Positions 1 to 5,051 of a stretch of DNA of 5,051 nucleotides are shown one piece after another. Made by a program: the position numbers and the translations under genes. How positions within the stretch are numbered: position 1 is the first letter of the stretch; each line of letters opens with the position of its first letter. The DNA is from Verrucomicrobiia bacterium (GTDB lineage: Bacteria > Verrucomicrobiota > Verrucomicrobiia > Limisphaerales > Palsa-1400): positions 1 to 5,051 of the forward strand of contig JAICXV010000251.1 in the NCBI GenBank assembly GCA_025934545.1, in the 5' to 3' direction. The notes beneath the pieces were generated by a model. That model had not been told where the DNA came from. It saw nothing but the letters and a program-made list of their open reading frames with translations, and did not search any database.

Positions 1-509
1 CCGGTGTTGCAATAATTGAACGACGCGCCCGGCGCGAACTCACGCGGTTCTTTGGCGATGAGATCGATGAATTGCTTTTGAGTGAGATGGCGCGTGAACT
101 CGAAACCATTGAGGACCGTGTAACTTTTCAACCCGGACGTGTGCGAAAGCAGATGGCGAATGAGAATATTGTTCCAATCCGCCGGCGCATCCTTCAGGTA
201 TTTCGTGATCGGATCATCGACCGAGAGCTTTCCTTCCTGCTGCAAGATGAGAATGCACGCAGCGGTAAATTGTTTTGTGTCCGAACCAATTTCGAAAACG
301 GACTTCGGAGTGACCGGCACGTTCAATTCAATGTTGGCGAGCCCATAAGCGGCGGTCTTGATCGGCTTGCCATTGCGAAGCACGCGCAAGGCCAGGCCGG
401 GAATGCGATGCTCACTCATTTGGGCCTTGAGGTAAGCATCAACTTTGTCGGCATGCGCGGCCATCGTGACGTAAAGAAAAACGGACGCGATTAATACAGG
501 AAATTTCAC
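1..509 (-). CDS. Exported serine hydrolase, beta-lactamase class C / penicillin-binding-like fold (partial, C-terminus off the left edge)
   Basis: The visible 169 codons encode the N-terminal part of a beta-lactamase-type serine hydrolase. From a GTG start, residues 1-20 form a signal peptide (MKF, hydrophobic core, AHA before D21), so the enzyme should be exported. The core follows: 'RIPGLALRVLRNGK' near 35-48, the SxxK box S76-D77-T78-K79 in 'FEIGSDTKQFTA' (nucleophile serine and general-base lysine), 'LSVDDPITKYL' near 95-105, 'IRHLLSHTSGL' near 117-127, and the second catalytic motif Y166-C167-N168 at the edge. These are hallmarks of PF00144 enzymes: class C beta-lactamases, DD-peptidases and esterases. 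The substrate cannot be told from this part. The GTG is preferred because it gives a complete signal peptide; the next in-frame ATG (M16) would cut into it, and the nearby upstream ATG is in another frame. No Shine-Dalgarno sequence is visible. The family call is firm; the exact start is less so. Confidence 0.93.
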   Translation of the reverse strand, partial: MKFPVLIASVFLYVTMAAHADKVDAYLKAQMSEHRIPGLALRVLRNGKPIKTAAYGLANIELNVPVTPKSVFEIGSDTKQFTAACILILQQEGKLSVDDPITKYLKDAPADWNNILIRHLLSHTSGLKSYTVLNGFEFTRHLTQKQFIDLIAKEPREFAPGASFNYCNT

Positions 510-768
510 GGCGCCAGAATAGAACAGCCGACCCGCTAAGCAACAAGAACATCGGGGGAGCGGGACAACGTGCTTGACAAGAACGTGTGCCTTTTTACAA
601 CTTGGTGAATCCAGACTTAAAGTCGCATTTCAATCTACTGCCTGCGATTGTCCCTGCGCGACCGTGCTCGCATCAATTATAAATTAAGTAGCAAACCACA
701 CGACTGCGTTGCGTGTCCTTTCGTCATTCGCAAAAGAAATGACTTCAAGACCGAAACACAAATGACAT
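510..768. other. Divergent intergenic region between the serine hydrolase and the small membrane protein
   Basis: These 259 bases lie between two divergently transcribed genes and should hold promoters for both. I see no convincing gene in them: the open frame starting at 648 runs through the start of the 769 gene in another frame, and its product is hydrophilic and composition-driven. An AT-rich stretch around 674-690 contains TATAAA at 678-683, but no -35 box lies at a normal distance. The segment just after 510 carries no ribosome-binding site for the GTG start on the minus strand. Confidence 0.5.
574..601 (+). promoter_or_regulatory. Candidate sigma-70-type promoter upstream of the small membrane protein
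   Basis: A perfect TTGACA at 574-579 is followed after 16 bases by TACAAC at 596-601, which matches four of six positions of TATAAT. It would drive the gene at 769 with a leader of about 160 bases. The long leader and the weak -10 box keep this tentative, and promoter rules in Verrucomicrobia are poorly defined. Confidence 0.22.
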
Positions 769-1104
769 ATGAAATCCATAATACTGACTACGATCGGAAT
801 CCTTCTTCTCATCATCGGCGTCGGTTCTCTCATCTTGATGTGCCGCGACGTGATAATGGCAATAAGAGTAAGAGGCTACATTGGTGACTCCAATATTGCG
901 ATGGCACTCGTTGATGGTACGATCACTGCGATCTTCGGGGGTTTGGGCATTTTATGTATTCGACGGCATCTTCGACGTCCAGCACCGCGCAAAACTCTCA
1001 TCGTCGCCGCCATTATCGCCGTAATCCTCGGACTCAACGCGGGTCGCCTCCTTTCGGACGAAGCCTTGGAATCCCTCCGAAATGCGCCGAGTCTGAACCG
1101 ATGA
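769..1104 (+). CDS. Small three-helix membrane protein of unknown function
   Basis: A 111-residue protein that I do not recognise. It has three likely membrane helices at about residues 4-24, 44-64 and 76-92. A basic stretch (R65, R66, H67, R69, R70, R74, K75) separates helices 2 and 3, which by the positive-inside rule puts that loop in the cytoplasm and the N-terminus outside. The C-terminal tail (about 93-111, 'RLLSDEALESLRN...') is hydrophilic and short. There is no soluble domain, so an enzymatic role is unlikely. The ATG at 769 is chosen because the first helix begins directly after MKS, although no clear Shine-Dalgarno precedes it. The gene converges with the large membrane protein at 1165, with 60 bases between their stops. 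Its last two helices resemble the C-terminal helices of that neighbour in pattern (GGL, then a basic turn, then VAxI...GL), which may be only membrane composition. The coding call rests on the coherent hydrophobic pattern. Confidence 0.7.
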   Translation: MKSIILTTIGILLLIIGVGSLILMCRDVIMAIRVRGYIGDSNIAMALVDGTITAIFGGLGILCIRRHLRRPAPRKTLIVAAIIAVILGLNAGRLLSDEALESLRNAPSLNR

Positions 1105-1124
1105 GGAAAAAGTATTGAGCAGGC

Positions 1125-1179
1125 GTTGGCCGACGGACATCCAGATATTCGAGCCCGATGTAACTCACATTCGGCCAGC
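1125..1179. repeat. Nested inverted repeat at the convergent gene ends, possible bidirectional terminator
   Basis: GTTGGCCGA at 1125-1133 pairs with TCGGCCAGC at 1171-1179 (one G-T wobble). Inside it, ACATC at 1137-1141 pairs with GATGT at 1157-1161. The structure spans the end of the minus-strand gene, including its TGA at 1165-1167, and lies just after the plus-strand stop at 1104. Its position suits transcription termination or protection of mRNA 3' ends, but no T-tract follows the outer stem on either strand and the loops are large. A classical intrinsic terminator is therefore not supported. Confidence 0.3.
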
Positions 1180-3132
1180 CGCGACGTAGCTTGCCAGAAA
1201 AGAGCCTAAAAGGCCAAAGACAATACCAGCTATTATAGCGACGGTCATCGCACGATTGGTTTCCCATGCGGTCCGCGTCAGAACCGATGAACCAACAAGT
1301 GTAATGAGACCTCCGGCGACCGCGGCGACGCGATCCCAGAAGAAGGCGTGCGGCATCATGCGGTGGTAAGCGTCGCCCAAATCGTCCATGACATTTCCCG
1401 CGCTCGTAACCCCGAGTGCCAGCCTCACGCCGAATAATCCAGAGGAAATCCCAAAGTTGCTGCAAAAAAACGTGGTAAATATTGCGGCCATGGAGCACCA
1501 AAGCACCTTTCGACGCGCTACCGTGTGCGGCGGTTCCGGCGAGGACACTCCCGCGGAACCGGGAAGCCCGGCACCGGCGTTTGCCAAATCTGGAGGCGTG
1601 CCGAATTTGCCGCGGATGAAACGCCGAATCGCTAGCAAGTAAGCAAAATGTGAAAAGGTAGCCGACCGAATCACCGTCGGTTGATTGTCATCGCCAATGA
1701 AGAATCCAATGACCGTACTTTCGCGTTTCTTCGATCGTTTTTGTCCTGGGATCAGCGGCGGCACAGATAATTGCAACGTGTTTTCCTTAAGGCCGAGTGC
1801 AGGAATCAATTCCGCCAAGACTGCTCTGTTGGCTGCCGGCTGCCGATGAGTTGGGTGAATGAGAAACAACGTTTTCGGAATATGGTTGGCGGCGGCGATA
1901 TGCTCCGCCTCCCACAATATGCCATCCGTCCGGTCGACGCACATGACGACAAACGAGGAAATTCTGGCCAAATCCTCGACGGCTTGGTGCCAGTTTTTGT
2001 TTTGAAAATATCCACGAGCGGCGCCATAGGGCGGATATTTGTCTGTCGGATTTCCGAGAGCTACGACCGGTCCATACGGAGTGCATTCATGCAAAAGCAA
2101 CTCGTCGAGATTGGTCCGTCGGCGCGCAATCTCCAACGCGAAAGCAAGGTGCGGGAGTTTCGGTTTCGGCAGCTCAACTTGATCGTCAGCAAACGCGCGC
2201 AAGAACAACACTGGTGGACGTTGATCTTGTCGCTGCATTTCCTGGAGCGAAAATCGAATTAAGCGGAACTCCGCCCGTTCAATGATTCTGCCTATCACTG
2301 CGGCAATAAGTATGACTGCCCCGATTGCTGCCGGAGCTCCGACGAGGACCACAAGCGTCATACCCGGCGACCGAATCGCCGCCAAGGAGCCGAAATAAAT
2401 GTAAAGTAGAGGCGACCATTGGCTGACAATGCTGGTAATCGTCAGGAAAAACGTGGACATGATAGACAGCGCCACAGCGGCCGCCCATCGCAACTTGTCG
2501 CCTCGAGCAAAACTCATTAAAGGCGAAAACCCGAACAGCGCGGACAGCATGTCCGGCCAGGCGCGGGTGCCGGGAATTTCACGAACAATAGCTCGATCTT
2601 GAGCTGAAATTGTCAGCGCGGCGAACGCGCCTCGAACCCAACCGACTGGAATAATCCATACATAATAAACCGAAATGAAGAGTAAGAAGATGCCAACTGC
2701 GAGTTGAAATAAAGATGGTAAACCTGCGATTTCGAGCCTGTCCAAAATCACACCGTTGTAGGACCATAGTAGAGGCACGTTGTAAAAAATTACAACTATC
2801 GTCGTCAGTATCCATAGGATCGCCGATGGCTTCCACGCCTGGGCAATTGGCAACAGCAAAAAGAAAACGCAATTGACTGAGAGCAAACCCTGTAACGAAC
2901 CCATCATCAGGCCCTCGGTAGTTGCGACCGCTAAACCAGCAGAAGAGTTACGAAACCCCGTTGCCAGGAGAATCAACTCTACAACATTAGCGCAGAACAA
3001 TATCGTGAGGTTTAATGCCGCAAAAGTGGCGAGAGTCTGGGTTGAATACCGCGAGAGGCGTGCCAGCGGATAAATCCGCGTGAACCGCCTCTCAAGCGTG
3101 TCGAGCGCTTCAGTTCCGGCGTAATTCAACAT
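1165..3132 (-). CDS. Multi-pass membrane protein with an internal cytosolic Rossmann/TIR-like domain, function unknown
   Basis: A 655-residue protein in three parts. The N-terminal block has about six membrane helices (near 34-58, 76-98, 103-122, 141-163, 214-237 and 256-281), with a basic loop at 164-213. A soluble region of about 260 residues follows (282-542), then a C-terminal block of three helices (near 544-574, 603-621 and 628-650). The soluble part opens with a basic linker and a strand-like 'PPVLFLRAFADD' (306-317). It continues with 'GPVVALGNP' (354-362), 'PPYGAARGYF' (367-376), W381, a hydrophobic strand 'SFVVMCVD' (393-400), 'GILWEAEHI' (404-412), 'TLFLIHP' (421-427) and 'VIGFFIGDD' (474-482). 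From memory this pattern recurs in uncharacterised membrane proteins of several phyla, with FLRSF, GPVVALG.PG, GA.R.Y and GL.WEL boxes. Alternating strands and helices ending in W-E-x-E recall TIR-like folds, but that is inference. The linker 511-540 is rich in Gly, Ala and Pro. The ATG is the first start after an in-frame TGA; no strong ribosome site is seen. Confidence 0.9.
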   Translation of the reverse strand: MLNYAGTEALDTLERRFTRIYPLARLSRYSTQTLATFAALNLTILFCANVVELILLATGFRNSSAGLAVATTEGLMMGSLQGLLSVNCVFFLLLPIAQAWKPSAILWILTTIVVIFYNVPLLWSYNGVILDRLEIAGLPSLFQLAVGIFLLFISVYYVWIIPVGWVRGAFAALTISAQDRAIVREIPGTRAWPDMLSALFGFSPLMSFARGDKLRWAAAVALSIMSTFFLTITSIVSQWSPLLYIYFGSLAAIRSPGMTLVVLVGAPAAIGAVILIAAVIGRIIERAEFRLIRFSLQEMQRQDQRPPVLFLRAFADDQVELPKPKLPHLAFALEIARRRTNLDELLLHECTPYGPVVALGNPTDKYPPYGAARGYFQNKNWHQAVEDLARISSFVVMCVDRTDGILWEAEHIAAANHIPKTLFLIHPTHRQPAANRAVLAELIPALGLKENTLQLSVPPLIPGQKRSKKRESTVIGFFIGDDNQPTVIRSATFSHFAYLLAIRRFIRGKFGTPPDLANAGAGLPGSAGVSSPEPPHTVARRKVLWCSMAAIFTTFFCSNFGISSGLFGVRLALGVTSAGNVMDDLGDAYHRMMPHAFFWDRVAAVAGGLITLVGSSVLTRTAWETNRAMTVAIIAGIVFGLLGSFLASYVAAGRM

Positions 3133-3183
3133 TATTACCGGTCAACCTTACAACACGGTCGCCTGTCATTTGATTGCGCAGCA

Positions 3184-3213
3184 ATAATGGGACGAGGCGC
3201 TGGTCGCGCACAA
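3184..3213 (-). promoter_or_regulatory. Candidate promoter for the large membrane protein
   Basis: Read on the minus strand, TTGTGC (3213-3208) and CATTAT (3189-3184) are separated by 18 bases, and each matches four of six consensus positions. Transcription would begin near 3177, giving a leader of roughly 45 bases before the ATG at 3132. Position and spacing are reasonable, the sequence match is modest, and the region must contain a promoter for this strand. Confidence 0.25.
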
Positions 3214-3276
3214 GCCGGTTTACGCTGTTTTTATTTGACAGTTCGTATCGAAAAGTATCCAGTCAATTATACTCAT

Positions 3277-3996
3277 ATGTCCTTCCTTGACGACTACAAC
3301 AAGCGCTCATTCGAGAACCTGATGAACAGCCCGACTCGTTCTCCATTTGCGAAAAGTATGGGGGAGTGGTGTGCGGACCAACAGTATCCCACTGATCAAA
3401 AACCTGTCCACACTTACTCTAGTTATCCCACCGGCGGAAGTTATACACCAGCGACGAGTTCCAGATTCGAATTCTCGCGAAAGTTCTTCGCGGTTTTGTC
3501 GCTATTGCTTTTGGTTCCCTGGCTTCTTTGTGGTGCAATTATCACCGTCTGCATGAATTGGAGCAGATGGGTCGATTCCCCTCAGAACATACTTGCAGGC
3601 GTGCTGCTGCCAACAATCGGCGTGTTGCTGCCGATCTACTTGATCTTGCTCGTTTTTAGATGGGCTCGCCATGCCATGGTGATTGCTGCCCCAGTCAAAC
3701 CGATCCGTCCGTCCAATTCGTATCTTCGCGGTGCGATTGCTTCGGTAGGATATTCGACACTTTTTGTTTTGATTACCTATTATTGTTATGGCGCCATTTA
3801 TTGGCGAGGCTATCGCGCCAGTATCACAATATCTGCACTCACCATCTCGTTCGTTACTACAAGTGGATTGATCGGCCGCATGTCACGGCGAAAAGATGAG
3901 CCATGGACTTGGACTAAAACGCTGTCATGGGGCTTCGTTTGTTGGGTCACTACCATTTCCGTCGCGGCGTTGGCGATTATCCGTTCGTTCGAGTAA
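3277..3996 (+). CDS. Five-helix membrane protein with a hydrophilic N-terminal tail, function unknown
   Basis: A 239-residue protein that I do not recognise. Residues 1-66 are hydrophilic and polar ('MSFLDDYNKRSFENLM' start, then a stretch rich in Ser, Thr, Tyr, Pro and Gly around 39-62) and look disordered. Five membrane helices follow, near 70-94, 106-128, 149-173, 181-202 and 215-236, ending in a very short tail (RSFE). Basic residues between helices 2 and 3 (R128, R131, K141, R144) and between 4 and 5 (R201, R204, R205, K206) suggest where the cytoplasmic loops lie. The frame is open from an ATG at 3187, but the extra 30 residues (Gly/Arg-rich, then unstructured) look non-coding and would consume most of the divergent promoter region, so I chose the ATG at 3277. 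Neither start has a Shine-Dalgarno. The gene is divergent from the large membrane protein at 3132 with 144 bases between, which could mean shared control. Confidence 0.75.
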   Translation: MSFLDDYNKRSFENLMNSPTRSPFAKSMGEWCADQQYPTDQKPVHTYSSYPTGGSYTPATSSRFEFSRKFFAVLSLLLLVPWLLCGAIITVCMNWSRWVDSPQNILAGVLLPTIGVLLPIYLILLVFRWARHAMVIAAPVKPIRPSNSYLRGAIASVGYSTLFVLITYYCYGAIYWRGYRASITISALTISFVTTSGLIGRMSRRKDEPWTWTKTLSWGFVCWVTTISVAALAIIRSFE

Positions 3997-4005
3997 CGAT
4001 CCAGT

Positions 4006-4084
4006 CTGACATTCGTTTTAGCCGAACTATTGAGCCTCCGTCCGCGCTACCGAGTGTTTATTTTGCTCGACCTGACATTCTTTT
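4006..4084 (+). repeat. Imperfect direct repeat CTGACATTC-N-TTTT, two copies 66 bases apart
   Basis: CTGACATTCGTTTT at 4006-4019 recurs as CTGACATTCTTTTT at 4072-4085, differing at one position. Both copies lie in the 136-base gap before the beta-propeller gene, between its start at 4133 and the preceding stop at 3996. Each contains a -35-like CTGACA, but neither is followed by a good -10 box at normal spacing. They could be regulator binding sites or chance. Confidence 0.3.
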
Positions 4085-4093
4085 TCAGAAAGA

Positions 4094-4109
4094 GTTCAAA
4101 AGGTTGAAC
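4094..4109. repeat. Small palindrome GTTCAA-AAGG-TTGAAC upstream of the beta-propeller gene
   Basis: Two perfect 6-base arms, GTTCAA (4094-4099) and TTGAAC (4104-4109), flank a 4-base centre, 23 bases before the ATG at 4133. The spacing suits an operator or a short leader hairpin. A six-base inverted repeat can arise by chance, so no function is claimed. Confidence 0.3.
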
Positions 4110-4132
4110 CCGCTGCTTCGGAATACAACTCT

Positions 4133-5051
4133 ATGAAAACTTATTATGCACTTCTTGGTCTGCTTGGTCTCATCACTGGTGTCTCACGAGTGGATGCCCA
4201 GACGCTCTACGGCGCGACATCCAGCGGACATGGTGAATTGTACATTCTCAGCACTGCCACGGGCGGCATTGTCCAGGATGTCGGGCCGTTGAATGACTCC
4301 GCGGCTGTCAACTATTCGGTTTCGGGCATGGCTTTTCATCCCACCACAGGCGTGCTTTACGCATCTACCGGCGGTGTTTCCGGCACGAAACTGCTGACGG
4401 TTAATCCCGCGACCGCAGCGGTGACTGTCATCGGCTCGTTCAACGCCGGGACTGCCACCATGACTGACCTTGCGTTTGATGCGTCTGGCAACCTATATGG
4501 TATCTCTTCATCCGGCGGCGCAAATCTCTTCACCATCGATATCAACACGGCGGCGTCAGTAAAAGTCGGCGGCTCGGGAACCGCGTTCACTGAGGGCGGC
4601 GGTTTGGCCATTAGCAGTGCTGGCATCTTTTACGGCACGCCGACACCGGGCGAATATGGAACGTACGATCCGAACACTGGCTTATACACCCATGTCGCAA
4701 CTCCGGCGACGCCGGCAGGCGGCGGCAGTTATGCTGCTCTCGCCTTTAATGGTTCGGTTCTCTACGGTGATAATCTCATTGCAGGAACAGGCGGTGGCGC
4801 AAGTCATCTCGTTACCATCGATCCATCCACCGGAACCGTTACTGACATCGGGGCGTCCGTCACTCACCTCGATGCCATTGCCTTTCAACCCGGATCCGCA
4901 GCTCCGCCTCCGGCGCTCAGTATCCAAAAAACGAATAACGGCGTCGTGATCGGTTGGCCGACGTCGGCGACTGGTTTTCGCCTGCAAGAAAATACCGACC
5001 TGAACACGACGAACTGGGTGGCGAACAGCAGTCCAACGAACTCAGTCAACG
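4133..5051 (+). CDS. Secreted beta-propeller repeat protein with a Verrucomicrobia-type C-terminal module (partial, C-terminus off the right edge)
   Basis: The 306 visible codons begin with a signal peptide (MKTYYALLGLLGLITGVSRVDA, cleavage likely after DA at residue 22), so the protein is exported. Residues 24-253 consist of about five degenerate repeats of the form 'L-A-F-(x)-G-x-L-Y-G ... L-x-T-I-D-P-x-T-G-x-V-x-x-I-G'. Examples are 'MAFHPTTGVLYAS' (66-78), 'LTVNPATAAVTVIG' (88-101), 'LAFDASGNLYGIS' (113-125), 'LFTIDINTAASVKVG' (132-146), 'YDPNTG' (178-183), 'LAFNGSVLYGD' (203-213) and 'LVTIDPSTGTVTDIG' (226-240). This is the blade pattern of a beta-propeller, usually a binding or scaffold fold. 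After a Pro/Ala linker (254-261), residues 262-296 start a strand-rich module ('VVIGWP', 'GFRLQENTDL', 'NWV') that I associate with secreted verrucomicrobial proteins. No substrate can be inferred. The start is fixed by the signal peptide; only a weak GGA about 10 bases upstream could serve as ribosome site. Confidence 0.88.
   Translation, partial: MKTYYALLGLLGLITGVSRVDAQTLYGATSSGHGELYILSTATGGIVQDVGPLNDSAAVNYSVSGMAFHPTTGVLYASTGGVSGTKLLTVNPATAAVTVIGSFNAGTATMTDLAFDASGNLYGISSSGGANLFTIDINTAASVKVGGSGTAFTEGGGLAISSAGIFYGTPTPGEYGTYDPNTGLYTHVATPATPAGGGSYAALAFNGSVLYGDNLIAGTGGGASHLVTIDPSTGTVTDIGASVTHLDAIAFQPGSAAPPPALSIQKTNNGVVIGWPTSATGFRLQENTDLNTTNWVANSSPTNSVN

Noticed and set aside
72..494. Open frame of 140 codons on the plus strand
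   Set aside because: It lies entirely antisense to the serine hydrolase, whose motifs are clear on the minus strand; the plus-strand product has no recognisable features.
648..887. Open frame of 79 codons on the plus strand
   Set aside because: It overlaps the start of the small membrane protein in another frame and has a hydrophilic, His/Arg-rich product without structure.
1034..1501. Open frame of 155 codons on the minus strand
   Set aside because: It overlaps the 3' part of the large membrane protein in another frame and the end of the 769 gene; its Arg- and Trp-rich composition is typical of a shadow frame.
1531..1561. Perfect 8-base inverted repeat CGGTTCCG / CGGAACCG with a 15-base loop
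   Set aside because: It falls inside coding sequence for the Gly/Pro-rich linker of the large membrane protein, where GC-rich codons produce such repeats by chance.
1771..2262. Open frame of 163 codons on the plus strand inside the large membrane protein gene
   Set aside because: It is antisense to the conserved-looking soluble domain, and its product lacks any domain pattern.
3235..3240. Perfect TTGACA on the plus strand upstream of 3277, with TATACT at 3268-3273
   Set aside because: The two boxes are 27 bases apart, and no acceptable -10 box lies 16-18 bases after the TTGACA, so I did not call a promoter.
3187..3276. Upstream ATG at 3187 giving a 30-residue extension of the five-helix protein
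   Set aside because: The extension is low-complexity, has no ribosome site and would occupy most of the divergent promoter region; the ATG at 3277 gives a cleaner N-terminus.
4357..4987. Open frames of about 90-110 codons on both strands at 4357-4626, 4617-4949 and 4682-4987
   Set aside because: They lie within the beta-propeller gene, whose signal peptide and repeats continue without interruption through this region.

Overview
The window looks like chromosomal DNA of a Verrucomicrobia-type bacterium (Pedosphaera/Limisphaerales-like), of moderate G+C content. The best clue is the protein at the right edge. It is an exported beta-propeller followed by a 'VVIGWP...GFRLQENTDL...NWV' segment, a C-terminal module that I associate from memory with secreted verrucomicrobial proteins. 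None of the five starts has a strong Shine-Dalgarno sequence. No tRNA, rRNA, CRISPR array, insertion sequence or integrase was seen.

Layout, left to right: (1) 1-509, minus strand, is the N-terminal part of an exported beta-lactamase-fold serine hydrolase (PF00144 type) that runs off the left edge. (2) 510-768 is a divergent intergenic region. (3) 769-1104, plus strand, is a small three-helix membrane protein. (4) 1105-1164 is a short convergent gap with a nested inverted repeat. (5) 1165-3132, minus strand, is a 655-residue multi-pass membrane protein. It carries a conserved-looking cytosolic Rossmann-like or TIR-like domain between two membrane blocks and is the most interesting gene here. 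(6) 3133-3276 is a divergent promoter region. (7) 3277-3996, plus strand, is a five-helix membrane protein of unknown function with a hydrophilic N-terminal tail. (8) 3997-4132 is a gap with a direct repeat and a small palindrome. (9) 4133-5051, plus strand, is the secreted beta-propeller protein, open at the right edge.

The genes do not form one operon: strands alternate and the gaps are regulatory-sized. Three neighbouring genes (769, 1165 and 3277) all encode multi-pass membrane proteins that I cannot assign to a characterised function, and the two larger ones are divergently transcribed from one 144-base region. That could reflect a functional unit, for example a membrane sensor or effector with partners, but this is inference only. 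The outer two genes look like ordinary secreted proteins.
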